A stretch of DNA of 64,000 bases, from the NCBI GenBank assembly GCA_026168455.1, contig CM047426.1, forward strand, positions 81,991,986 through 82,055,985, read 5' to 3'. The position numbers and the translations under genes were made by a program. Below, piece after piece: positions 13,501 through 25,900 of this stretch. The stretch is from Theocolax elegans. Its lineage: Eukaryota; Arthropoda; Insecta; Hymenoptera; Cerocephalidae. The notes under the pieces were generated by a model that was not told the origin of the DNA, searched no databases, and was given only the letters and a program-made list of their open reading frames with translations. How positions within the stretch are numbered: position 1 is the stretch's first letter; every line of letters starts with the position of its first letter.

Positions 13501-15385
13501 TACGTGCACGCACCCACCAACTCTATGTACAGTATTATATACAACCGTGCGCGCATTCGTTTCCTCGCGTGCACTAATGGAAAACGTCGGTTAAACTAGT
13601 TTCTTTTTATTCTCCCCCTGCCCCCCCACCCTCCTCCTCCCCCCTTACTCCTTCTTATATTTGTATTTGAATATTTTTAAGATATTCTTTAATATTTTTC
13701 GGGTGGCTTACACGTTATCTTACAATTAATTGTAAATTGAATTCTTATTTATTTAATATCGAATATTCCTATTTTCGGCAAGGTTTCTAAAATTTTAATG
13801 AAGATTAGCACGACAATTATGTAATTTGGACTATTTTATTAGGAAAATATTAGGGTCATTAATTTATTGCTTATGCGCTCTTTTAGAGCATCTTCAAATT
13901 GTAGATTGCTTAGAAAACGAATATATAAAAATTGCGTTAAAAATCATTGTAAAATATAATTCTTTTATTTTATCAACTTGTAAATTATTATTTAATAAAA
14001 AGGTTTTCTTACAGTTTTATATAGCTAGAATGTAGATTCATTTATTTTTATTATTTTAAAGATTACTTGATCATATAAAGTTTTATTTATTTCTGAATGG
14101 ATGTATATATATTATTAACAACTGTAATATTTTAATAATTCAGCTTAAAAAAGAAAGACCATACTTGGAAGACATCTTGATAAGAATAAGTTCTTACATT
14201 GATACATCATAATTCATTCGACGATAATATACATTGTATATCATTAAACAAAATCAGCGTGCAATTAAAACGCCCGTTGAATATTTGTAAGGCATGAATA
14301 TATTTATACTTCTTTTTACCATATGCCCTGTGAAAATAAAACGAGCAAAAATGATTTCGCGGAACGATCATTACATAATTGCTCACAATGTTCACATGAA
14401 AATAAATTCAAATACAATGCGTGTTTAACCGTGTGCTCGAATTAATTAAAGAATATTTACCAATGTCGTGCTAATGTTAAGTGCGTGGAATGAATCGAAA
14501 AAAAATCCAAAAAAACATATGGTAGAAGATTGAACGTTTGCGAGATGAAGTTTTCCAAGAGACTACTGTGCCAACGTAATGATGACGTTCTATTATAATA
14601 AGTTGGGTAAAAGGTTTCAAATAGAGAATAAAGTAGCTTTTAAAGAAGATTCATTCGAGTTAAATATTTGTATTATTAAATAAATCATTTTGGAGACGCA
14701 AGAGGTATAAAGTAAAATTTTAATGTTTAACGATCCTGATGTTAAGTTATATATATAAACGATTCATTTATCTTGAATAACCGGTTATTAAAAAGATAAT
14801 ACGTATTTAAAATATGAATATAGGTATTTCCAAACATGGAAGGTTAATAAGGAAATAATCATATTGTTGGGAGTAATGATATATGTTTACATTATTACTC
14901 AAAGAAAATTAAACTAATCTTAGATTAATATTTCTGATAAGAGTATAAAAAAAATATTAATTACTGATCGTATTAATGATAAAATCTCTGTCACGATTCA
15001 TACGTTTACTATAGTAGTAATAACTTTAACGAGGATACATTCCCTTCTGGTATAGTATATGTGAAGTGGACTCGATTTCCTCGAGGGATAATTTACCCTT
15101 TGAAACGGTCGAAACAAATGGGTGAAATTAAAAGGTCGTTAAAAACCGAAAACTCCATCACGCACCTCGTCGAAAGAGACCCTAACCTCTTTGCATTTGA
15201 CTGCAATACCCTTTAGTAAAGCAAAGCTTTGCACAAACCATTTAACCCTTTACTGTCTAAACCTTCATATCGATGTTATCCTCAAAGATATTGTTTTACA
15301 TATCTAATATAATACAAATTAAAACACAAATTAATTTTATTTCTTTTGTTACTGACATTACCATATAATTAAGTTTTTTTTCTAA

Positions 15386-15570
15386 AGGGGATGTCGGAGT
15401 AAATATACAAAACTACACGCTTACCGACATTCTCGTACGTTCGTTTTTTTTTTCGTCAAATTTTGATTTTATTAATTATTTTCATCGTTACGTATTTTTT
15501 GATTCATAAAAACAAGTTTAAATAACGAAAAATGCAATGTAGGAATCTGCAATTAGCTACGACATCCCCT
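15386..15570. mobile_element. Short inverted-repeat element (MITE), possible PIF/Harbinger-like
   Basis: The 185 bp segment starts AGGGGATGTCG and ends CGACATCCCCT, perfect 11 bp inverted termini. TAA is present on both sides (15383-15385 and 15571-15573), consistent with a 3 bp target duplication of the kind made by PIF/Harbinger elements. The interior is AT-rich and non-coding. A related, longer copy is at 49139-49520. Confidence 0.7.
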
Positions 15571-16052
15571 TAAATTAAATATGTAGCACACATTTTCATT
15601 TGAAAAAGCAATATTTTATTCATAAAAACAATAATTTCAATAAATATGAAGATGCATTAAAAACAGTAATTTCGAGCAGCGAACGTACTGCATCGTTATT
15701 CAAGTTAGCCAGGATAAAGTAATAAAAAAATATTTACATCGTCGATACGGTGAGTTAGACGTCGTTCGATAAAGCTTAGCATACACATAGACATATATCT
15801 CGAATTGAATTTCATCTTCGTCGACAACCAAATTCCCAAGCGCTTTCGGAGGGACAGGTAAAGTTAAAAACGAGTCTCTAGAGGGAGGTTAGAGGAGGCC
15901 ATCGGTACACGGTATGGCAAACATCATTCACATATGAAATGCCGATGCGTGACTCGCGAGTGCGCGCGCTCGTATAAACAGTCGCGACGCGTCCCAGCTG
16001 ACCAAACGTTGGCTACCAACGGGGCAAGGAGAGGCGGTGGGAGAGCGAGGGG

Positions 16053-16076
16053 GAGAGAGAGAGAGAGAGAGAGAGA
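16053..16076. repeat. (GA)12 microsatellite
   Basis: Clean GA run in a GC-rich island (about 15830-16320). Confidence 0.9.
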
Positions 16077-17517
16077 TAAATAGAAGCGTGGTAATCACGG
16101 CAAAGTGCCTCCGCAAACAGAATCTCGCGGCCTCGTAAACGCACACCGTATACCTCGTTGAATAATCAGCTTTTCTCCTCCTCCTCTTGCTCCTCTTCCA
16201 TCCGCCGCCACCGCTGCCGCTAAGCGAATTTTTCCTTGGCCTAAACCGCGCCGCGTACCCTACATACCCTCGACTCGATTACACGAGATACCCAGCCAGA
16301 CCGTGAAACAGCCTCGATTTTGTTAAATTTTCACCTAAATTTATATTCATTTTACCATAAGCACGGTGTGTGGGCATGTAATACACGTTTAAGCTTTGCA
16401 CGCGAGATTTCTCGTTACAACGTCAACGAGAGGACGATCCGCGGATCTTCTTCTCTATCTATCGGTTGACACGTGTTTCTCTACATGCACGAGATGCTGG
16501 ATTACTTAAGATTATAGAGGCAACGGCTAACGATGCATGAAATGGATTTTGGCTTTCTTGAGATCTTACGTAACTATATCGTGGTATATAGCTGATTTGT
16601 AAAATTTGACGTTGCGTGTGATTAGTTTGCAATTCAGGTTTTAATATTTTTATTACTCATTTTGAACCTACATAAAGAATTTTTATCTTCCAGCTTGACG
16701 AAACTTCAAGACTGTTCTTGTCAAAATACAATTTTCACAGATGTATTAACACTTTCATTGTACGTTTATCTGGTAATTTATTTTATCATGAATTAAAACA
16801 TAATAAATCAATGACATTTAAAATTTAGTAACACTCATGACGACATGCGTATTGTCATTTGTATAAAACATAAGTAAAATAAAATGATTTTATTTCAAAG
16901 AAATATCTTGAGAAATACACTGTATAAGTCACAAATTGTCTTCTAAAAGTAGACGTGAATTTACTTTAATTTGTATACACGTTATTCTACAAATACCTAC
17001 TCTATTTAGTTTTAATGAGAATATAAAACTATTTTCACTCTCTAAAAAAATTATATCTCTCACAGTAGATGACGACAATAAAGTAATAAAAAAATAATTA
17101 AGCTACACAATGTAATCCAATAACGTGTATCTGTGAATTCCAACTACTTAATAATTGTTTCATCGTTAATATTCGAACAACTGTGAAAACAAGAAAATAT
17201 GTCAACACTAGACAGGAATTCATCAGAAAAGCTTTTCGAGTGATCGATTTATTCGATCGGCAAACATTCGAACCAATTAGCACGACCACTCGAGCGTCAC
17301 ACTTTCACTCTGCTACTTCTTAAGTGTATTCTTCGTCTTATCCATCAGGATTACATACGTACCCTCGAAAAAATAAGAATTAAGCAAATGACGGTAGCTC
17401 AATCACTGGCTATGACTATGCAATATATACAGCGAAAAAGAAAAAAAATCGTCGATCATTCCTACCTCAAGTTAACCCCAAAATCTCCCCTTTTTTTAAG
17501 GCACGTGCGTTGAGAAC

Positions 17518-17532
17518 ACCCCCCCCCCCCCC
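17518..17532. repeat. C15 homopolymer
   Basis: Fifteen consecutive C. Length may be uncertain in any assembly. Confidence 0.9.
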
Positions 17533-20500
17533 TCACTCTGTAGAACTATCAATCCCTCGTCAAAGCGCCTCTCCCTTTTCTGTTACATACGCACTCGATC
17601 ACACGGTAAGTATTACAAGGCTTACACGTATAAATCCATATGCATGTAAACTCGAAGGGAAAGGGGGAGAGTTTGAGAGCGCACACAGATGTATATAATG
17701 TGTAAGAGATCCGAAATGTTTGCGCAGTTTCGGAGATCCAGCGAAATTGCGAAAACGAGGAATCGTCTTAATGATAAATATGCATGGGAGGTTGAGGTGG
17801 AGAAGGTGGAACGTTTAGATAGAGACGTAACGGGTCTCGGTTCACCGTCGCGCAAGTGCCTCAACGAGCAGCCAAGACATTCGAAGCCGAATTAGAGACG
17901 CTCGGTTTGATGGTGGAGACACTCCTGCCCGTTCTACTTGGACTTTCTGCTATATATATAACTATATCAAGAGACTTGTCTTTTCCTTACATTGTTTATT
18001 CGTCGTTGGCCTGGAGATAATGGCAATGCAAATTTTCGTCAATTCGAGCAGGTCAAGAGAATCTTTATTTTATTAATTACGTGCTTCAAATATATCTGTA
18101 TTTCTACTTCAATTACGTAAATTTTACTTTATTTATAAATAGCTTTAAAATATATAACATTTTTTCAGGTCAAGGGGGTATATACGTTTTCTTCATTAAA
18201 CAAAGAGTGAATTGATTTAAAAGTTTAATGATATATTCTTTATGCTAATTCCAAGAGCTTAAAACGTAACGTCTCTGTTTTCAAAATTTTTAAATCCACA
18301 TTAAATTTATACACATGTATATACTACAGCACAAACTAAAATATTGAGATAATTTTATAAATATAAAAAAAATAAAAGTCAGTGAAACGAGTATATAAAT
18401 GGTCAGACATTTTACGATTATTGTAGTAGACTACATCAGACAAAAGTATTACTGTACCTGATCTCTAATTGCTTTTGTTACTCTAGGTAATAAAACAGGT
18501 TACGATTTTAAAATAATTTCTATACAATATGCTTGTAAAATAAACTTTTCCAACGTTCATAATCGTTGATATCTTCCTACCGATAAGTATCGTCTATTTT
18601 TTTGTTCGTTATATCTTTTGAATACTATAATACACGGATGTGACATTAAAAGAAAATTATTTTAATGGTACAATATCTATTTATATAAAAGGGGAGAAAG
18701 TGTACCTTATACAGTATCGACTTGAATGATAACTCAGTGCGCTGGAAAGTGAATTACACCCTTGCAACGTAGGAAGCGATGAGTCACTTCAATAAAGTGA
18801 AAACATCAATATATCCGTATTTTTAAAGTGAGGCATTTATTTATCATTTTTCTTTCTTTTCGGGACCCTATACAAACGTTTTATCGAATTTTATTTTTCA
18901 AATCGATTCTGTACCTTATAATAGGACAATAGGAAGAATAAGAATTCTGTTTACTTTATCTGTTTCACGGTTCCTCTAGCATTAAAATCAATATTACCTT
19001 ATACATTATATGCACTAGACAGAAACATTTCATTTAAATGTATATGAATTTGTAAGATATATATGAATGAGGAAAAAGCTTTGTAAGAAAACATATATAT
19101 ATCTGTATGGCATTATTTCGAAAAGAAGCAGCTGTTTCAAAGAATAGGAATTTGATTAACCCTTTTCCATTGTATTCTTTACAAACGATATTCAATATAT
19201 TTTTAAGAAAAAATTTAATAGATAAAATGTAAATACCTAAGATGTAATTTATTGAAAATAGTGTTTCAATATTGCATACCTTACTTGACTCAATTGCTGT
19301 TTGTGCATGCGAATGTTGAATATTAATGAATAGGATATAAAATTGGATTATTCGTTTTAAATATTTAAAAAGTTAAATTTTAAACTTTAAGAATCATAAA
19401 TTTAACTCACTAATTTAGATTTAATGGTATTTTATCTTCTTATATAATATACGAAATTTGCATAATAAGAAAATCATTTTGATTTATAATTGCTATTTAT
19501 AATACAAGATAATTTATTTTATAGAATGTGAAAGATCTTATTTTGCATTAAATGGTTTATATTGTCGTAAAAATTGGCTTAAAAAGTGAATCTGCGTTTT
19601 AAACAGATGGTATTCGAATAATTATACTATAATTAAATTTTAGAAAATTATACAATATATAATTCGCATTTTATACGTTTTTGTCAGTACATGTCGCGAA
19701 TTAAATAGGTGAAATGCTATACATATAAAATTATACATTAATATTACAATTTTTAACAAAAGGTATAGAACATTTTGCATAAATTTATTGCTATTTATAC
19801 AAGCAATGTATGAAATGATTCAAATCTTGCATTTCAAAACCGCATTTAAATTTCGAATTATCTATATAATACCTGCATTGTGATTTTGTAATATGGTAAT
19901 TTTTAATATAATTAGCATAATATAAAATTATCATTTATAATACACTTAAAATGTAATAAAACATATTTAAAGAAAATTAATTATAATTTTTGTGTTATAC
20001 ATAAAAATATCCTTAATTAATAATTTATAAAATTATTCGATCCATTTAACATATTCCAATCTCATCTAAAATAATTGATATTCATTATAAAATTTTTTAA
20101 ATTGAGATAATTATAGAATTATTACTCTGTGTAGATTATATTCACAATTAATGATTTTAAAAATAACTTAAACCTTATGATATTTTAAACTGCTAGAGAT
20201 CATCTTGCGCGCAATCGCGCACCTTGTATTTTTGTTGAATGTTTTAATTTTAAAACAGGTTATGTACTTTTCCAAAGCACACTCTTTTTTTAAAAACTTT
20301 TGTTTTGCCCGTTTTCATGGATACATGCAATTACGTCACTTTCAAGTTTCAATCAACCAATCATATCACATTTTAAGAAGCTTCACATTCTTATTAAAAA
20401 GATATAATCTTCTCTTTAATAAAAAAAAAGATATGAATGTAATAAGAACTACTGATTTATGTTGTTTTGTTATTTGTTTAATTATATTCAATTTTATTAA

Positions 20501-20649
20501 TATTTAATTAAACATAATCTAACTCAACTCAAAACTATTTATCATCTTTGTGACCTAAACTTTTACTTTTTTACTTATACTTTTCGACCGCTGGGTACTG
20601 AAGCGTGTAAAGCCGAATAAACAGGTGTAAATTGGAGAATCGTTAAAAT

Positions 20650-20652
<3 letters not shown>

Positions 20653-20698
<46 letters not shown>
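20653..20698. repeat. (GA)23 microsatellite
   Basis: The longest perfect dinucleotide run in the window. GA runs are binding sites for GAGA-type factors in insects, but no other promoter sign is seen here. Confidence 0.95.
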
Positions 20699-20701
<3 letters not shown>

Positions 20702-20980
20702 CGTATACATTATATACGTCTATATAAATGTACATGTAAGTTGAATCGATGTATGTATATCGCAATTAGAAGGCGCAAAAGCGAGTCTCGCATCAAAACA
20801 AACGATCGCCACGAACCGGAAAAATAATAACCACTCGAAGCTCTTATAAACCACGACGTGGCGCTCGCGGATTTATCGGGCAAAGCGACTTGCAACACGT
20901 AAGCTTGGCCGTCGCCACGTCGATTCTCGTCCCTCGACCACCTGGACGGCCAATAAACCCTTAGGCTGTTCTCTTTGTTG

Positions 20981-21028
20981 GTGTGTGTGCATATGTGTGT
21001 GTGTGTGTGTGCGCGCATGCGAGTGTGT
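20981..21028. repeat. (GT)n/(GC)n alternating tract
   Basis: GTGTGTGTGCATATGTGTGT continues through GCGCGCATGCGAGTGTGTG. This is almost perfect purine-pyrimidine alternation over about 45 bases, a Z-DNA-prone sequence. Confidence 0.85.
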
Positions 21029-21717
21029 GAGCACGGAAAAAGTTTTTATATCGAAGACTACGAGCTTGGCCTTTTAAGTTATACGCTTCGCGTAATTGGC
21101 AAAGTGCGAGCTGCACGTACACGCGCGGAGGGCTCAAGCTTTACCGATGATTAATTTTGGATGGAGAACTTTGTCCTTTGACCGAACGATATCGCACTAT
21201 GTTTCCTTCTTCTCCTTCTCCTTAGTCTTTTTTCTTTCGAGATTTTCTTCATCGCTCCTTCTCAGATGGTGTTATTGTTTCAGTTCCTCGATCGAAGTAT
21301 TAGTTTCTTTTTAGTTACGATGAGAATTAATGAAATTTTTTTTCGTTGTTTCGGGTTCAGTATTTACGAGTCTTCTCAATCGTTACAGATTAGTTTTTTA
21401 TTATTCAATTTTAATGGTACTTGCAATAACAATAACTTGCCATATTACACAATAAGAGATTCGATGCTTTATTTACATTAAACAACCAATGTTACAAGTG
21501 GTAAACTTATGTGACTGATACAGCTAGATATTTCAAACAATGATCAGGGTTGTTAGATAGAGGTATTCCTCGTTGCACAGTATGATTTCATTTACGCGAG
21601 ATAGTGCAAGACGGAAAACCCTAAATGGTAACCCTGACAACGATCGAGAAACGAACATTCGAATGAAATTAATGCCCAAAAAATAGCAATTCGGATATAA
21701 AGAAAATTATATTAATG

Positions 21718-21753
21718 TTCGTGGCTTCGAGTTGCCACAATATGTGCCACGAA
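21718..21753. repeat. 8 bp inverted repeat TTCGTGGC/GCCACGAA
   Basis: The arms are perfect at 21718-21725 and 21746-21753 with a 20-base spacer. It is GC-rich relative to its surroundings. Function unknown. Confidence 0.5.
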
Positions 21754-22875
21754 TGAAAATTGCATAAATAATTATCTAAAGAAAGGTTTAAAATCCATTG
21801 GAATGCAATATGCTCTTTACATAAATTTTGAATCAGTTCGGGAATACGTGACCCACATATTTTCGCAAAACGTTATAAATGAGTTTTAATAAAAGCCACA
21901 TACTTCATAGAAATGGAAATCACTCACGAGGTTTGCAAATGGAATTTGTTTCCGTTTCCACTTTGACGATCGATAATGATAATTACATAATTTTATTCAA
22001 CCTACGCCACTCGTCGATGCTCGAAATATATATCTATAATACGTCGACAACGAACTGCTTATAAGCACCCAGATTTCTATTGACCTTCCTAGATTTATCG
22101 AGAAATTCCGTGAATTCGATCGAGTACAATTATTTATTTTTAGTACCTTAGAAAATTTTACACCTGCGTCGTTTGAATGCTTCGAATCCTCATTCAAGAA
22201 TCGTGCATTGAGTACCAATCGGATATGAAATTATTCTAATTAACCTAATCAGATGGGATCAAGTGCCTTGATTAATTTATTAAATAACTGCAGGTTTATT
22301 GTAAGTAAAAGTTGAAAATAAAAATACATCAGTAAGAACTACTATACTAATGTAGAACTGTTGTACGGTTTCAAAGCAATAATTTAAATTAGCCACTATC
22401 TGTAGAACTTGGAATTGATCTGTACCGGAAAAAAACACTGAATTCTTTCTTTCGGTTGTCCTAACGACTAAAAGAAAATTAGATCCAAATAAGGACCGAT
22501 AACGTTTTCCTTTTCTACCCAGCACCGATATCCCGTGCACAGATGGATTAGCTCCTTCTTCCTCTTTCTCGAGAGAGAGAGAAAAAAAGAAACGAAAAGA
22601 CACAGTCGACGAAAAGAATAAGCGCAACAGTCGAGGTCTGGTGCCTGACCTGCTCTCTCGTTATCGGACACAATAAAAAGGCAGACCGCGTATCTCTGGT
22701 GAAGAAGAAGGTTAGAGACAAGCGTGCTCCCGAGTTTAAAATTGAGTTTGAGTAAGCTCTGCTTAGGCGGGGAATGGCCTGGGGAAAGAGGTTGCGGGGA
22801 GGCCTGCATTACGCGGTCGAAATACCCAATCAGCTGCCTGGATTCTGGAGTTAAGCACGGCTTATCTCAATAAGC

Positions 22876-22911
22876 TTCGCGCGCCCGCGCACCCGCGCAC
22901 CCGCGCACCCG
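22876..22911. repeat. 9 bp minisatellite, unit CGCGCACCC
   Basis: Three full units plus a partial one, inside a GC-rich island (22480-23060). Confidence 0.88.
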
Positions 22912-25900
22912 TGGCTCTCCTTCGCCCGGTAGCGATGAAATCAGCAGTTAATTATGGCAAGTCTCTTTCCCGTCCTCCGTAACGGCGAGTCGAGCAACCG
23001 CGGGAAAGTCGATGCTGGTTTTTCGGTAAGGGTTGTTACTGCTATACTGCCGTCGCCGTCGCGTTCACGTTCTTACGAGGTTTGCCAAAGGAAATGTTAT
23101 GAGATACTTCGGAGGGTAACTTTCTTGCATAATCCGAGGATATACTCGACTATTTGGATAGCCATCTTACGCTCTTAACGATAATCTACTAAATATAGGC
23201 TTCTAGGTAAACCTTGATAATATTTATACCTCTCAAATGTGCCAATCAATTTGGTATAGCTTTCATTTTGATCTTACGTTCGTTACGTATATTTTAGTTT
23301 GATTGACAAATTTATCAATAACAACGAATTTCATTGCACGTATCGAAACGTCTGTAAAGGGATGTTTTTTATCCGCGTTTAATCAAATAATAAATAAAAT
23401 ATCTTGCTAATTAAATCTACTGAACGTTTAATTGAAAAGTTTGGTAAAGTTTCAACTGATAGCAGCTACGAATAACCATAAAACTATAAGTAAACAACAA
23501 GCGATTGCTTATAAGATTTTGAATATGTTTGAAAATAATTTAAATATTTGGATTAGATTAATAGTCTCTAATTTACACAGCCAAAAATTTAACAAGAGAA
23601 TGTTACTTCAATACGTAAGTACGTACTTATGTAGTTAAGATTTCAAGAGAGTATTTTAATCTCCGCATTAATTAAAAGTTTCAAAAATGTCGATAACTAC
23701 TAGGTGACATAGTTTCGAGTAGTTTTAATTTCGAATGTTACCATCTCCACAAACTTTTGGCACTTGTATTTGCAAACATTCGTATTTACATCAGGCATAA
23801 ATACATTCACTTTTTACTTCTATTTCAATGTTGACTTATGCAACGTAGAATCTATTTCTTTAAAAATGATTTATAACTTGAGAAAGTCAGGTGAATAGAA
23901 TATGTCACGTATGTCTTAAAATCGTATATAAACAAACGAAGGTAGTTTTTTAAATCATATTATGTATTTTAAAGTTTTAAATATATTTAACTAAAAAAGT
24001 TATTTCTAAACATTGAACGATAAATCCGGTTGAACGAATATCGGCTCCAAAATGGATCGACTTTAATACAACGTTTCATTAAAAATAATTCGCTGCTACT
24101 ATTATTGGACAATCAAACACAACGCAATATTAAAAAAAGAGTTATCGGTAATGATAAAAAAATATGACTGATTTATTCTATTTGACACGCAATAAAAAAT
24201 GTATGCATTGTCAATAACGTGATAAAGTTAGAAAAATAGCAGTTACGGAATCAAAAATAGCGTTACATACATACAACGTATAGATCGATTTTTCGTTAAC
24301 CTAGATTAAAATTTTGGCCATCCCATCGGTTCTCTCACACTCGAATTCATGAGTAGCCGCCACTAGGGAATATTATAGGTTTAACCTGGTTTGGAATTTT
24401 CCGAATCAGTACGTATATTTCGAGAGGGTAGTATTTTCCCAAAACGAACCAATGATTTCCGCTCTGTTCGATAATTAAAAAAAAAACAAGAAGAAGGGTT
24501 CAATGTACTGTAACGTGAAAACAAGAAAATCGAGGGCGCTTTTCTTTCTTAATAAAGGTGAAAAAAAAATCTCCCAGGATGAAAGAAGTCAGAATGCCCC
24601 AGAGCTCTGGTTTATCGAGGTCGAGGGTCCGAGGGAAGAAAAACGACTTAGTGCATGTATACTTGGTTCGCTAGCAAGATGGAAGAACGTATACATAGAA
24701 TGGAGGGGAAGGGATTTGATTTGTTTGTTTATGTACCGCATGAAGCTGTTGTGAAACTTCGAATGGGTAATACGTGTAAGTGAATTCTGACGTAATTTAC
24801 TTATTTTTCCTTCCGTGATTCGTTCGACTCGCTAACTGAACAATAATTCCAAATTCTTTCGTTCGTATATAGGGTTACGGAGAAAAAATTTAATATATAT
24901 GCATTGGGTAATGTAAAAAGAAGATTCACTAGGTCGACGGCAGAGTCAAATGAAAATGAAAATATAACTTCGTCTATTCAACTGTAAATGTATTATCGAG
25001 TAAATCTGAAATTCGCTCGCTTTCATCTGCAATATTGTTGTACAAAATGACGTAGTATACGTATATAAACCTATTATTTACGAATCTTTTGAAGATTAAT
25101 GATATTTCAAAATACTTTTTTCAATCATTTAGAATATGAAAGATCTCTCTTAAAATCGATACTTTTTATATTGTACAAATGTTTGCGCATACCGAATGTT
25201 CAATGCAGGTATAAATTATTAAAACTAACTAGTTTATTCGTATTTAATAACGATGCCGATTACACAGTTCTTAAAACGAGTTTAATACCTATTAAGTGCA
25301 ATATTTGAAGTTTTACAAAACAATATATCAGAAACAGGATAGTCATATTAAAAATCTAAATACTTAAAGTTTTGAATATCCCATTATGAAAACTTCAAAG
25401 CAAAATAATGCTAATGACGATAATGCCCCGAGAAATTCCTTTATTCTACGCGATAACTCTTTTGGAAAAAAAAGAAAATAATAATGTAGAAACCATACTC
25501 GTTGAGCGGTTAATTAACAGAAACTTGAAGCATCAATGATCAGAGAAGCCGGTATATAATTAAAGTTAAGGGAGAAAAAAATGAAGTTTTCGCCAAGAGA
25601 GAATTTTTTTTATTTAGATCATTTATTTAAAATTCAAAAGAGAAAAGGAGGTAGACATAGAAAGAAAAGCCCCAAGGGGGCAGGCGAAGAGAAAGGACGT
25701 GGCCTACTTTTTTTCCTCATTTCCTCCGCCATTCTCTTCTTTATTTCTTTCATTTTTTTTTCTCTCGCTCGGTTCGTACTTATGGTTCGTTTTGACATCC
25801 CTTGAGTCTTCGACGCTTGAACGTCAAGAGTTTCGGCGAAAAATTTTTCGTCGTAGGTCTTCGACTAATTAAGAAGCTCGAGTTCTACCAGAGAATCCAA

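Larger units (their letters stand above)
5913..15385. other. No gene seen; AT-rich with islands
   Basis: Islands of higher GC/CpG lie at about 7400-7830, 9060-9520 (strongly purine-rich on the plus strand) and 13290-13620. 8000-9000, 9530-11000, 11200-11650 and 13650-15000 are AT-rich with nothing recognised. 11700-12420 has moderate GC. Frames here of up to 148 codons (7498-7944, minus) do not resemble known proteins and overlap other open frames on both strands. Confidence 0.55.

Noticed and set aside
15221..15232. 12 bp palindrome GCAAAGCTTTGC
   Set aside because: Too short and isolated to distinguish from chance in 64 kb.
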